Part shown: positions 1 through 8,643 of the stretch, in pieces
Numbering within the stretch: position 1 is the first letter of the stretch
Layout: the number at the start of each line of letters is the position of its first letter
From: Gemmatimonadota bacterium
Lineage (GTDB): Bacteria; 4572-55; J002
DNA: 38,226 nt
Assembly (NCBI GenBank): GCA_003697105.1
Contig: RFFQ01000136.1
Span: forward strand, 1 to 38,226
Direction: 5' to 3'
Program-made: the position numbers and the translations under genes
The notes under the pieces: generated by a model
The model's input: the letters and a program-made list of their open reading frames with translations, nothing else
The model's database searches: none
What the model was told of the DNA's origin: nothing

Positions 1-116
1 CAGATTTGAGGCTAGCCAAAAAAATATTTTTTCGCAGACTGTTGTAATACTTTCTATGACGCACCGTAGATTATTACAGATATACATTCGTTAGGGCTGA
101 TTTTCTGAATAACTTA

Positions 117-145
117 TTGACAACCCGATAAAAATCAACTATGCA
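117..145 (+). promoter_or_regulatory. possible sigma70 promoter for the GH108 gene
   Basis: A perfect TTGACA at 117-122 is followed after 17 bases by TATGCA at 140-145, which matches the -10 consensus at only three positions. It lies about 75 bases upstream of the muramidase start in an AT-rich stretch. The -35 is good and the -10 is weak, so this is tentative. Confidence 0.3.
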
Positions 146-153
146 GTAATTGG

Positions 154-170
154 TTTTTTTTAGGGGGGGG
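154..170. repeat. homopolymer pair T8-A-G8
   Basis: Eight T residues (154-161), one A, then eight G residues (163-170) sit between the possible promoter and the ribosome-binding site of the muramidase gene. Runs this long are prone to slippage, but this one is outside the coding frame, so any effect would be on expression. A sequencing or assembly error in run length is also possible. Confidence 0.85.
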
Positions 171-217
171 TATGTAAATTCACTTTTTTCTAAACTCAAA
201 TCGGGGAGACGTAACTC

Positions 218-748
218 ATGGCTAATTTTGACGCTTTCATCAAAACATTGCTGAAACACGAAGGTGGTTTCGTGGATCATCCCAACGATCCCGGTGGCGC
301 CACCAACAAAGGGATTACCATGAATACCTTCAAGCAACACGCCCAGAGTCTGCTCGGCGTGGAACCGACGCTCGACAATCTAAAAGCATTAACAGACGAA
401 CAAGCGGCGAAGATTTACAAAAAAATGTATTGGGACCGGATTAAAGGCGATGATATGCAATTGCAGGAATTAGCAGAAATCGTTTTTGACTTTTATGTCA
501 ATGCCGGAGCAAATGCTTCCAAACTACTGCAACGGGTGATCTGTGATATGGGACAGCAGATTGCGGTCGATGGTGGGATTGGACCCGCTACCCTGCGTGC
601 CCTCAACCAGCTTGACCAAAAAGAGGTGTATCGCCGTTACAAAAAAGGGCGGCTGGAATACTATCAGAATCTGTGCGAAAAAAATCCAAAATTGAAGGTC
701 TTTTTGAAAGGCTGGACAAATCGCGTGAATTCGTTCCCCGATCTCTAA
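218..748 (+). CDS. GH108 family N-acetylmuramidase (lysozyme-like)
   Basis: This 176-residue protein matches the family of glycoside hydrolase 108 muramidases (also called secretion activator or ZliS-like), which cut the glycan backbone of peptidoglycan. The diagnostic segment is at residues 14-34: HEGG with the likely catalytic Glu15, then DPGGATNKGIT. The C-terminal half (about 85-170) fits the peptidoglycan-binding domain usually fused to it, with NAGAN and DGGIGPATLRAL. There is no signal peptide, as is common for phage endolysins and for members exported by a holin or an unconventional route. The start is supported by GGGGAGA at 203-209. No holin, spanin or other phage gene is nearby, so it may be a domesticated phage lysin or a cell-wall remodelling enzyme. 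The family call is firm; the biological role is open. Confidence 0.88.
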   Translation: MANFDAFIKTLLKHEGGFVDHPNDPGGATNKGITMNTFKQHAQSLLGVEPTLDNLKALTDEQAAKIYKKMYWDRIKGDDMQLQELAEIVFDFYVNAGANASKLLQRVICDMGQQIAVDGGIGPATLRALNQLDQKEVYRRYKKGRLEYYQNLCEKNPKLKVFLKGWTNRVNSFPDL

Positions 749-772
749 AAACAAGTGAGATTCCCCCCAACC

Positions 773-810
773 AAAAAGCCCGGCTTCCGGTACGGAAAGT
801 CGGGCTTTTT
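773..810. terminator. bidirectional rho-independent terminator
   Basis: AAAAAGCCCG at 773-782 pairs with CGGGCTTTTT at 801-810, with further pairing inside the loop arm (CTTCCG with CGGAAAG). The A-run and T-run at the two ends make it work for both strands. It lies between the convergent muramidase and selD genes and probably serves both. Confidence 0.85.
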
Positions 811-829
811 CTTGGGAAAGAAGTCAAAA

Positions 830-1909
830 TTATGAATGGCGCACAATCAGGGATGTGTCTTCCCGTTCAACCGCACGACCGACCACTGCCCGCGTACCAA
901 CCCCGTTATCCGCAAGGGCTTCCAGCAGCCGGTCAAGTTTCGCCTCGCTGACGGCAATGAGCAGACCGCCGGACGTTTGCGGGTCGTGCAAGATGGGGAT
1001 TATCTCCGGGTTGACTGTGGGGTCAACCGCAAATTCAGCCGCCACATACGCCGCATTTTTCTTCAATCCGCCCGCCACATTGCCCGCGTTTGCCAGATCG
1101 ACCGCTTCTGGGAAATACGGGAGTTGATCGGCATAAATTTCAACCGTCAAATTTTCCCCATCAACCATCTGATAGAGATGCCCCGAAAATCCAAATCCGG
1201 TAACATCTGTCGCCGCCCGAACGCCAACCGCTTGCATCGCTTGGGCGGCACCGGCGTTGAGTGTTCTCATCACATCAACTGCCTGTTTTAGCAGGTCATC
1301 ACTCAGGTTTTCTTTTTTCAGGGCAGTGGTCAAAATCCCGATCCCCAGCGGCTTCGTCAACACAAACAGGTCACCGATGCGTACCCCTCGGTTGCTTATC
1401 GCTTGGCGTGGCGACACCGTTCCGGTAACCGAGAGTCCGTAAAACAATTCCGGTGCTTTGACGGAATGCCCACCTATCAATGCGACGTTTGCCCGTTTCA
1501 GGGTGGCGATCCCGCCTTGTAAAATTTCACCGAGCACCTCGTAACTCAGGACGGTATCGGAAAACCCAATGATATTGAGCGCGGTCAGAGGCTGTCCGCC
1601 CATAGCATAAACATCACTGAGCGAGTTCGCCGCCGCAATCTCTCCATAATGGAAGGGATCATCCACCACCGGCGTAAAATAATCGACGGTCTGAATCAAC
1701 CCCAGATCATCGCTAAGTTTATAAATTCCAGCATCGGCGTGGGTATCAAATCCAACCAAAATATTGGGATCGGTAAATTTCGGTAAATTCTTGAGAATGT
1801 CGTCCAGGACCCCTGGCGCAATTTTCGACGCTCAGCCCGCACACGCGACCAACTGGGTCAATTTCTGGATTTCGCGTTTACTCCGATTAACGGTCACATC
1901 TTGGAGCAT
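830..1909 (-). CDS. selD: selenide, water dikinase SelD with selenocysteine at residue 26
   Basis: SelD makes selenophosphate from selenide and ATP, the Se donor for selenocysteine and selenouridine synthesis. An uninterrupted frame covers only the region downstream of 1759, but the same frame continues upstream through one TGA (1832-1834) to an ATG at 1907-1909, giving 359 residues, close to the family norm of about 345-350. The residues around the TGA read VACAG-U-ASKIAPGVL. This aligns with the E. coli SelD active site, where Cys17 is followed three residues later by Lys20, so U26 takes the Cys17 place and K29 the Lys20 place. The body carries the expected AIRS/PurM-like features (DTHADAG, LSDVYAMGG, ALIGGHSVKAPE, DVTGFGFSGH, DPQTSGG). 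The start has GAGG five bases upstream and a good promoter at 1968-1996. Automatic callers would truncate this gene. Confidence is very high for the family and high for Sec. Confidence 0.95.
1799..1834 (-). promoter_or_regulatory. candidate bacterial SECIS element with its UGA codon
   Basis: Reading the minus strand, the UGA (1834-1832) is followed by a lower stem GUCG (1829-1826) with CGAC (1802-1799). The upper stem is CCAGG (1816-1812) with CCUGG (1808-1804), closed by a GGU loop; if the last pair is open the loop reads GGGUC. The apical loop starts about 20 bases after the UGA, within the spacing known for bacterial SECIS elements, and contains the GGUC-type loop seen in E. coli fdhF. The pairing is by eye only. 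Confidence 0.7.
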
Positions 1910-1967
1910 AAATACCTCAGGATGAAGTTTCACAATTTTATATTTCAGAGCAACAGTTTCACGCTTC

Positions 1968-1996
1968 AGAATACATCATTGATCTGAGGGCGTCAA
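1968..1996 (-). promoter_or_regulatory. sigma70-like promoter of selD
   Basis: On the minus strand TTGACG (1996-1991), a 17-base spacer and TATTCT (1973-1968) form a good promoter. The predicted transcription start near 1961 leaves a leader of about 50 bases before the selD ATG at 1909. It implies selD is transcribed separately from the two-component operon upstream of it. Confidence 0.65.
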
Positions 1997-2044
1997 GGGT
2001 TGATTTTGGGAGATGGAGACTCGCGGAAGGCGATTTTAATTCTT

Positions 2045-2515
2045 TTAATTCCGGTGAGACGTACTTTTGAGGGTGTTGATGGTCTTTTTAATTTTGAGGA
2101 GGTGCTGATGATGGGCAACCGCTTTTTTGACGAGGTCTAGCAATGCCGCGGAATCACCGTTTTTGTCCACATAACCAAACGGTTTGTACTGGCGCCGGAG
2201 GGCAGAGGATTCCATAATATCCTGAAAAGCGGAGTAGAAGATGATCGGTAGGTCGTGGTAAACTCGTTTAATTTCGTCATAGACTTGAAAACCGTTTTTT
2301 CCCGGCATTTTAATATCGAGGATTACGGTATCAAACTGGTCGGTCAATTTTGCTAAGCCCTCATCGCCAGAAGCACATGCCACGACATCGTAGTCATCAC
2401 GTAAGCTAATTTTAAGGGCGTTCCGCAAAGTAAAATCATCATCAATGATCATTACTTTGGGCTTGGGAGTACTGGAATCTTCCCGGCGAGAACGTCGAAT
2501 ACGGTGAATTGCCAT
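2045..2515 (-). CDS. receiver-only response regulator
   Basis: This 156-residue protein has one CheY-like receiver domain (about residues 20-138). The acidic cluster DDD is at 25-27, the phosphoacceptor Asp67 is in ILDIKMPG, Ser95 is in FYSAF and Lys118 is in YVDKN. There is a basic N-terminal tail (RIRRSRRE) and a short basic C-terminal helix, but no DNA-binding or enzymatic output domain. Its ATG shares one base with the stop codon of the upstream histidine kinase (TGATG), so the two are translationally coupled and almost certainly a cognate pair. Output must go through protein contact or a phosphorelay. It is the last gene of the seven-gene operon. Confidence 0.92.
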   Translation of the reverse strand: MAIHRIRRSRREDSSTPKPKVMIIDDDFTLRNALKISLRDDYDVVACASGDEGLAKLTDQFDTVILDIKMPGKNGFQVYDEIKRVYHDLPIIFYSAFQDIMESSALRRQYKPFGYVDKNGDSAALLDLVKKAVAHHQHLLKIKKTINTLKSTSHRN

Positions 2516-4545
2516 CAGTTATCACCTGTAGTAGATTTAGGTTCCGGAAATGCGAGCGTAAAGCAAGTCCCTTTGCCTTCCTCACTTTGAACATCGATGG
2601 AGCCGTCGTACATGGTCACCAGTTTAGAAACGACATTTAGCCCTAAACCGGTACCGGTCGTGGGTTTGGTGGAATAAAAGGGTTCAAAAATTTTCTTAAT
2701 TTTATCCGGCGGGATTCCCATCGCGTTATCCCGAATTTCCAATGTTTGCATGCCATTGGATTGGGTGAGTTTAACGTCGATAGTTCGCGGACGCTCATCC
2801 CGCACTTCGAGTAAGGCATCGCGAGCATTCAACACGAGGTTATTAACAATGGAATGAAAGTGATTATCACTGCCGGTAATCGGCGTGGTCTCGGTAATCT
2901 GAGCCGAGAGGGTGATCTGTTGTTCGGCGAACGGGTTGGTGTGTTCGTTCACAATAGCCTGCACCACGTCGCTGAGTCGAACCTGTTCATCGCCGGTAAC
3001 GGTCTGGCGTAGGCGTGCATAGGATAAGATTTCGTTGGTCACTTTCATTCCGCGGTCCACCGATTGGGAGACCACACGAATCACCTCATTCAGGGTAGCG
3101 GCATCGTCGGCAATGTAGCCGAAGCATTCTAAAATATCCGCTTTGGACTCTTCGGGGAGATGGTCTTTAATCAAATGGTATAAATCTTCGGCGGTTTCAG
3201 CAGTTTCTTCAGGTAAAGTCACATCGTCTTTATAGACTTTATCGATCAACAGTTTCGCGCCGGTGAGGGCATTCCGCATTTCATGGGCGAATCCGCCAGC
3301 CATTTGGGTTTCGAGCGCCTCTTTTTCTAGTTTAACAATTTCCGCATGAGCCTCTTCCAACTGGCGCGTTCGCTCTTTGACCCGTTCTTCGAGTTCTTCA
3401 TTCAGTTTGCGAATCTCTTCTTCCGCTTGTTTTCGTTCGGTCAAGTCGTAGATTGCGGCTAAGCGGCAAGGCTCGTTGTTAAAGGTCAAGGGCTGGATCG
3501 AAACGGCGGCCCAAAAGGGTGTCCCATCGATTTTTTTACCCTCAATTTCATATCCGTCAACGGATTGATGCTCCTCCAGATGTTTGCGTAATGGCTCGTG
3601 AAACCGTTCGTCATAAAATTCAAAGGTGCGATGTCCGATGAGTTTTTCAATTGGCAATCCGAACAATTCGCTGGCGGGGTCATTGGCGAACAAGATGGTA
3701 CCATCTTCAATCCGGCTCACTAAAATTGGAACCGGCGTGGTTTCGGTAATCAATCGAAATCGTTTTTCACTGGCTTCCAGATTGACGGTTAATTTACGCA
3801 AGTTCACCCGCATTTTTTCGACATCAGAGACCAGTTGACCGACTTCATCTTCACTGGAAGCATGGATGGAATTTTCCAGATTTCCCGAGGCAATTATCCG
3901 CACCTGATGTGCCAATTCCTCAATAGGGTGGGACATCTGACGACCCAACAGATAAGCCCCGCCGGTGCCCAAAATGATAAACACCAACACCAAGCCTAAT
4001 GAGAAGTACCATAAATCCGCAATGGCGCGGTCGAGGGGGGCCGTATCCAACACGATATAGATAAACCCCAGTGGTTCCGAGGAACGTTGGTCGGCTTCCG
4101 TATTTTCACTATACAGCAAACGGACACTCTCCAGCACCTGACGGCGCCGGTCTCGCCGGATGAGGTTTTCGTGCTTTGCCAGTTGTTCCAGAACAAATGG
4201 ATTTTCCAAGCGGGAAAATTGGGTGTGGCGGTCGGGGTCAGACGTGGCGATGATCATCCCGTTAGCGTAGGCAACAATCAGCAACTGGATATCCCGGTCT
4301 TTGGCGGCAACCTCATTGATGAGGGTTTGAAGATTGGAAAAGGCACTTTCCTGAATCCCTCGGGAGGAAATAATCGAAAAATTCCGATTGATTAAGTCCG
4401 CTTTATCTTCCAAGGCACGGATGAGCAAATGCTCGGAGCGTTTAATAAATACAAACGAGAGCGAAAGCATTGAAATGACAATAATCAAGACAATACCGAT
4501 CATAAATTTATACTTGATGCTCAAATTCTGGAGATTGAAACGCAT
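2515..4545 (-). CDS. membrane PAS sensor histidine kinase
   Basis: This 676-residue kinase has an N-terminal membrane segment (about 13-34), a periplasmic sensor region (about 35-178) and a second membrane segment (about 180-202). These are followed by HAMP (about 202-256), a PAS domain (about 262-375) and a coiled coil (376-415). The kinase core follows: H-box FAHEMRNALTG with His421, N-box NNLVLNARDAL (568-578), G1 DNAMGIPP (606-613) and G2 GTGLGL (631-636). The dimerisation region holds an insert of roughly 60 residues between the H-box helix and its partner helix, rich in acidic residues. The start ATG at 4543-4545 has GAGG upstream. It follows two periplasmic binding protein genes and precedes its receiver partner, so its periplasmic domain may read the state of those binding proteins. 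The ligand is unknown. Confidence 0.93.
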   Translation of the reverse strand: MRFNLQNLSIKYKFMIGIVLIIVISMLSLSFVFIKRSEHLLIRALEDKADLINRNFSIISSRGIQESAFSNLQTLINEVAAKDRDIQLLIVAYANGMIIATSDPDRHTQFSRLENPFVLEQLAKHENLIRRDRRRQVLESVRLLYSENTEADQRSSEPLGFIYIVLDTAPLDRAIADLWYFSLGLVLVFIILGTGGAYLLGRQMSHPIEELAHQVRIIASGNLENSIHASSEDEVGQLVSDVEKMRVNLRKLTVNLEASEKRFRLITETTPVPILVSRIEDGTILFANDPASELFGLPIEKLIGHRTFEFYDERFHEPLRKHLEEHQSVDGYEIEGKKIDGTPFWAAVSIQPLTFNNEPCRLAAIYDLTERKQAEEEIRKLNEELEERVKERTRQLEEAHAEIVKLEKEALETQMAGGFAHEMRNALTGAKLLIDKVYKDDVTLPEETAETAEDLYHLIKDHLPEESKADILECFGYIADDAATLNEVIRVVSQSVDRGMKVTNEILSYARLRQTVTGDEQVRLSDVVQAIVNEHTNPFAEQQITLSAQITETTPITGSDNHFHSIVNNLVLNARDALLEVRDERPRTIDVKLTQSNGMQTLEIRDNAMGIPPDKIKKIFEPFYSTKPTTGTGLGLNVVSKLVTMYDGSIDVQSEEGKGTCFTLAFPEPKSTTGDN

Positions 4546-4562
4546 GAATGCCTCAGCGGGTA

Positions 4563-5519
4563 TTATTTGTGGTCGGAAAGGTCTTCTGGGAAAATTTTAT
4601 CCACGTCATCAAAAATGCTTTCGTCGAGCTGATTCTCATAGAGTTGCTGAGCCACATTCCGGTTGATAACCGTGTAGGTACCAATCGGTGGGGCAATAGA
4701 GATTTGGGCTGGTTGAACATGGTCTTGTCCGATCCGTTTTGCCACCAAAGCCAGTTGGGAACCTAAACTATGATAATCAATGGAAATAGAGAAAAAAGCA
4801 CCCGGTTTGAGAAACGCTTCTGAAAACGCAAGGATGGGCTTTTGTGTCTGTTGAGAAAAACGGATCAAGTCTTGAATCGCGGTGGTATTCCGGTTGTACA
4901 GTTTGGTATCTGCCAACATCCATAACCCGTCGATACGCTTTTGCTGTTTTTTAAGTTTTGCAGTTAGCGTATTGGGATCGTTAATGGCAATTTTAATCAA
5001 TTGGATTCCCATCTGGCTTGCGTGGGCTTGGGCTTCTTCCACAATTTCAGAGGAGACTTCCGGATGGTAGGGCACACCGATAGAATGTATCTGCGGTGAA
5101 ATCAGCCGAAATTGGGTAAACAGGCTCATCGGCGGAATTTCCATCGAGATACCGGTAACATTCTCTTGCCGGAGTTCCGGGTAGCGCTTGTAATTAATCA
5201 CCATAGAAAAGATGATCGGGCGTTCCTGCTCAACCCGAATCGTAGTTTTCGCCGCCAGTAAACCCAAACAGATAATCACATCTGGCTGGTGAAGCTCGAT
5301 AAATTGCTTTACTTTGCGCGAGTCAGCGTTGCCTTCGAGGTCCAAAATGGCTGGATTCGCCTCTGGGAAGCTGTTCTGAAATCCGGTAATCACCTCATCA
5401 ATTTGCCGGAGACTTTTACTTTTGATGATAGCGTAGGTCTCCGTAGCTTCAGCCTGCCCCGCAACGGATAAGACCCCCATTACAATACATAGGATAATCA
5501 GATAATTTCGAGTACTCAT
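4563..5519 (-). CDS. ABC_sub_bind-type periplasmic substrate-binding protein
   Basis: This 318-residue protein starts with a cleavable signal peptide (hydrophobic core YLIILCIVMGVLSVAG, likely cut after AEA near residue 25). The mature part resembles the ABC_sub_bind family (PF04392) of two-lobed periplasmic binding proteins, with segments such as DVIICLGLLAAK, NVTGISMEIPP, SIGVPYHPE and FSEAFLKPGAFFSISIDY. Members usually feed an ABC permease, but no permease or ATPase gene is present. GGAGG lies four bases before the ATG. It sits 10 bases after the other binding-protein gene and 17 bases before the histidine kinase, which points to a sensory role. The ligand is not deducible by eye. Confidence 0.82.
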   Translation of the reverse strand: MSTRNYLIILCIVMGVLSVAGQAEATETYAIIKSKSLRQIDEVITGFQNSFPEANPAILDLEGNADSRKVKQFIELHQPDVIICLGLLAAKTTIRVEQERPIIFSMVINYKRYPELRQENVTGISMEIPPMSLFTQFRLISPQIHSIGVPYHPEVSSEIVEEAQAHASQMGIQLIKIAINDPNTLTAKLKKQQKRIDGLWMLADTKLYNRNTTAIQDLIRFSQQTQKPILAFSEAFLKPGAFFSISIDYHSLGSQLALVAKRIGQDHVQPAQISIAPPIGTYTVINRNVAQQLYENQLDESIFDDVDKIFPEDLSDHK

Positions 5520-5529
5520 TCTGCCTCCG

Positions 5530-6309
5530 CTAGGATTCTACATTAAATCCGGTAATACCAAAATACCGTAAAACGACTTTCGTCGCCCCTTGGTAAGGCA
5601 TATCTTTAAATACGGAAATAAACCGGTCAACATTTTGGGTTTGCGGAAAAACAACGACCTTGGGGTAAGCAATTGGTTTCAGCTCTTGAAGAATATGCAA
5701 TTGGTCAACAACGTTGGGGTTTATTTGCCGTAATTTTTCCAAGCTACTGGGGGTGACAATCGCGCCATCCACTTGGTCAAAACCGAGCGCCATAATGGCA
5801 TCAATATCTTTCGAGACAGACATCACCCGGACATCTTGGGCGCGGAGTTCCTCCGGCAACTGGGCATTCAGATATTCTTGCGATACCGCACCGGCAGAAA
5901 CCGTCGCCAAACTTTTATTTTTCAGATTTTGCACCAATGAGATCGATTTGGAAACCACAAGCACTTTTGTAAACACCGGGGTCTGTTCGTAGTGACCGGC
6001 AAGGATAGATTTCCAATTATAGTGAGATTTCATCGATTCATAATAGTAGGAAGCGACAATCGCCACATCAGGTTTCAGTTGGTCAACGGCGCGTTGAAAA
6101 TCATCTGGATTAGCAAACACGTAAACATCCGCCGTAATGTGCTGGGATTCCAGATAATCGATTAGGTTTTGGCGCACTTTATCTACATTGCTGACGCCGG
6201 CTTCGGGATTATAGATGAAGATCGTCTCCGCTCCCAACAGGGGAGTCCATAAAAGCAAAACACCAAGCAACCAATATTGAAAGTGACTTACACTTGATTT
6301 ATAACGCAT
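5530..6309 (-). CDS. PhnD-like periplasmic binding protein
   Basis: This 259-residue protein has a signal peptide (YWLLGVLLLWTPLLGA, likely cleavage before ETIF near residue 28). Its body resembles the phosphate/phosphonate-type (PhnD, PF12974) solute-binding proteins: an early strand FIYNPEAG, DVAIVASYYYES, KSLATVSAGAVSQEYL and DAIMALGFDQVDGAIVTPSS. It is a little shorter than typical PhnD proteins (about 280-340 residues). GGGAG precedes the ATG. It is the first gene after the three receptor genes and follows an 86-base gap with a hairpin. No ABC permease or ATPase is present, so it may act as a signalling ligand carrier rather than a transporter part. The actual ligand may differ from phosphonate. 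Confidence 0.78.
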   Translation of the reverse strand: MRYKSSVSHFQYWLLGVLLLWTPLLGAETIFIYNPEAGVSNVDKVRQNLIDYLESQHITADVYVFANPDDFQRAVDQLKPDVAIVASYYYESMKSHYNWKSILAGHYEQTPVFTKVLVVSKSISLVQNLKNKSLATVSAGAVSQEYLNAQLPEELRAQDVRVMSVSKDIDAIMALGFDQVDGAIVTPSSLEKLRQINPNVVDQLHILQELKPIAYPKVVVFPQTQNVDRFISVFKDMPYQGATKVVLRYFGITGFNVES

Positions 6310-6365
6310 AACACTCCCATATTTTCCGTCACCATGAGGTACCGGGTTTTAAGAAATAGATTCTG

Positions 6366-6391
6366 GGTCGCCCACGGGTTTATGGGCGACC
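6366..6391 (-). other. intercistronic hairpin inside the receptor/sensor operon
   Basis: GGTCGCCCA at 6366-6374 pairs perfectly with TGGGCGACC at 6383-6391 around an 8-base loop, four bases after the stop codon of the TonB receptor gene on the minus strand. The minus-strand sequence after it is not a T-run, so it is not a standard terminator. It may stabilise the 3' end of the receptor message, attenuate read-through, or mark a processing site. Confidence 0.7.
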
Positions 6392-6395
6392 ATCA

Positions 6396-8630
6396 TTAGT
6401 AGTTCATATGCAACGAGACCAACACGGCACGCCCGGGTTGGGGTAATAACGAGTTATAATAGCTTTGGGAACCCCCCACCCATGTTCCGTCAGATTCAAA
6501 ATAACCGGGCGTAGTACCCGCTCCGGCATCCCGAATACCGGGATGGTCATACTCAGTATCAAATAAATTATAGACATCAACTGAGAGTCCCAAGCCACTC
6601 CCGACGACATTGAGCCATTCCAGATGCACATCGGTAGTGAAAAAGCCATCCACTGCAGGAATGGGGTTGGAATCAACCGTTTCCCGTTCGCCAATAAAGC
6701 GTCCTCGAACGGTACCCCAGACGTTGGAACCAATGGAACTGGTAATTCCAAACCACAATTTATCCATTGCTAAATCGCCAATGGCACCCTCACCCACATG
6801 AATTCCATCTTCAAATTTAGCTTCTTCCGCCTTAAAAATATGAGAATAATAGAGCCAGGCTTTAAGTTGGCGCGCCTCAGTATTTACCAACTGGTAATGA
6901 AAATGATAATCCATTCCGGTGACCGTGCGGTCTCCCAGATTTTTCGCACCATCCGGTGTATTCACGATTGTTTTCGTATTGTTCACCTGCCAAAAACTAA
7001 TCAAATTTTTGGAATTTCGCCAGTAATAACTAGCACTGATTTCAACCGTTTTGGATTCCTCCGGTTTTAGGTTCGGGTCACTCCCGGAGCCCGTCCAACC
7101 ACCGTACAATAAACGCGGAACCGGTTCCTGAAACGCCTCACCATAAAGCACTTTCAGACCCAATTTACCGAGTTTTGCCGTGTAGCCAGAGCGGATGGTA
7201 GTGGCACTGCCATATTTGGAATTATCATCCAGACGAACTCCCAAATGCAATTGATGTACCCCATCTTGTCCCCATAGGTTCTCCAGGCGGTAACGGCTTT
7301 GTACATAAACCCCTATATCCTCGGTGAAAATTCGGTTTTGTGCCTGAAACACCGCCGGTGGCGGCTCAGGATACTGATACGTAGCGGCATCAATCTCACC
7401 AACCGGTTCGTAGCCACCGGGCGTTCCGGCGGCACTTTCCCCATTAATGTCATAGGCTTTTTGCAAATATTTCTGCTCGTACTTCATTCCCGTATTGAAC
7501 GAAAACATCTTATTCACTTTCACATCAAAGTCTTGATTAAAAGAAATACTCGCATTCAATATCTGCCAATAGGAGAACGCCGCCACATAATTTTCGCCAT
7601 CAAAATAAGCATCGACAAAATAGGAATCATTCGAAACATCACTGCGGCGGAAACGCAACATAGAGGTGGAAAATAAATGTTCATTCAAACGGTGTTGATG
7701 GCGAACAAAAAAGCTGTAATCGGGGCGTTTCCAGACCGCTTTATTCTGGACTTTATCCGCCGGAAAAACCAAACCGTACCCGCCATCGGTCACAAAATAC
7801 TGCAACCCCATTTCCGTATCCCCCATATAAAGGCGGGCATCCAATCCGCGATGCCGGCGTGGTGAGGAAAATTCACCGGCAATATTGGGATTATCGACAA
7901 AGCCGCCCCAGATGTTCCGATCCGCATAATATTTATCCTGCAAAAACTCGTAGCGTTGGGCGGCATCTTTATCCAAATCCCCGTTATCTAAATGCACGGC
8001 AAGGCTGAGCCGCAGGTCATCTTTTTTATAAAAATAATGCAGATCGGCAATCTGGGTATCATGGGGACCTCGTGTCAACCGGCTGGAAAAATGCGACCCA
8101 TTTTCCGCCATATCTTTTTGGGTGATGATATTAATGACACCCATAAAGGCATTGGCACCATAGACGGAAGACGCCGGACCATAGACCACTTCAATGCGAT
8201 CCACATACGAAAGAGGGATAGTTAATAGAGGAGTATCCCCGGTATTGTAGTATAGATGGTTCAAAATGACACCATCAACCATTACTAAAAACGGTTCGCC
8301 GATGGTGTTGCGATAACCGCGCCAATAATTTTTAAACTGGGTATCCCCATAAGGTCGGATCACCTCCATACCGGGGAGATCATCCAAAATATGGGAAACT
8401 TCGGTATATCCTCGTTGTTGTAAATCCTCTTGAGTCAGCACAATGACGGTAGCCGGTGCTTCAGAGAGTTTTTCAGCGGTATTCGAGGCGGTTAAAATTT
8501 CCACATCGAGCAAATTTTCAAGCTCATAAAAGCTGAGTTCATCTTGGGCATCATTCAAATCTTCACCGGAACTCAGCCCACATAGCACCGTTATCATGAC
8601 AACCACGATACACCCAAATAAACGACTCAT
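6396..8630 (-). CDS. TonB-dependent outer-membrane receptor (third in operon)
   Basis: This 744-residue protein has a signal peptide (about 1-22), then ELSFYELENLLD and a TonB-box-like EILTAS. The plug domain spans about 53-170 (ATVIVLTQEDLQQRGY, LDDLPGMEV, DRIEVVYGPASSVYGANA, GVINIITQ), followed by a long beta-barrel. The C-terminus ends in an aromatic residue (LHMNY), as expected for BamA recognition. AGGAGG lies upstream of the ATG, and 13 bases separate it from the preceding receptor gene. Such receptors import scarce ligands (siderophores, cobalamin, metals, glycans) using TonB energy. Nothing in the sequence fixes the substrate. It differs strongly from the two other receptors outside the N-terminal motif and plug, so the three may bind different ligands. 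Confidence 0.95.
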   Translation of the reverse strand: MSRLFGCIVVVMITVLCGLSSGEDLNDAQDELSFYELENLLDVEILTASNTAEKLSEAPATVIVLTQEDLQQRGYTEVSHILDDLPGMEVIRPYGDTQFKNYWRGYRNTIGEPFLVMVDGVILNHLYYNTGDTPLLTIPLSYVDRIEVVYGPASSVYGANAFMGVINIITQKDMAENGSHFSSRLTRGPHDTQIADLHYFYKKDDLRLSLAVHLDNGDLDKDAAQRYEFLQDKYYADRNIWGGFVDNPNIAGEFSSPRRHRGLDARLYMGDTEMGLQYFVTDGGYGLVFPADKVQNKAVWKRPDYSFFVRHQHRLNEHLFSTSMLRFRRSDVSNDSYFVDAYFDGENYVAAFSYWQILNASISFNQDFDVKVNKMFSFNTGMKYEQKYLQKAYDINGESAAGTPGGYEPVGEIDAATYQYPEPPPAVFQAQNRIFTEDIGVYVQSRYRLENLWGQDGVHQLHLGVRLDDNSKYGSATTIRSGYTAKLGKLGLKVLYGEAFQEPVPRLLYGGWTGSGSDPNLKPEESKTVEISASYYWRNSKNLISFWQVNNTKTIVNTPDGAKNLGDRTVTGMDYHFHYQLVNTEARQLKAWLYYSHIFKAEEAKFEDGIHVGEGAIGDLAMDKLWFGITSSIGSNVWGTVRGRFIGERETVDSNPIPAVDGFFTTDVHLEWLNVVGSGLGLSVDVYNLFDTEYDHPGIRDAGAGTTPGYFESDGTWVGGSQSYYNSLLPQPGRAVLVSLHMNY

Positions 8631-8643
8631 GGCTATCCCCCTC

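Noticed and set aside
218-748. Prophage remnant around the GH108 gene
   Set aside because: No holin, tail, capsid, integrase or attachment repeat is seen beside it; one lysozyme gene is not enough.
830-1759. SelD as a 309-residue protein starting at TTG 1757-1759
   Set aside because: This start lacks the conserved N-terminus and active site; the frame continues upstream through the Sec UGA to a well-placed ATG at 1907-1909.
4563-6309. The two binding proteins as parts of a normal ABC importer
   Set aside because: No permease or ATPase gene occurs in this operon or anywhere else in the window.
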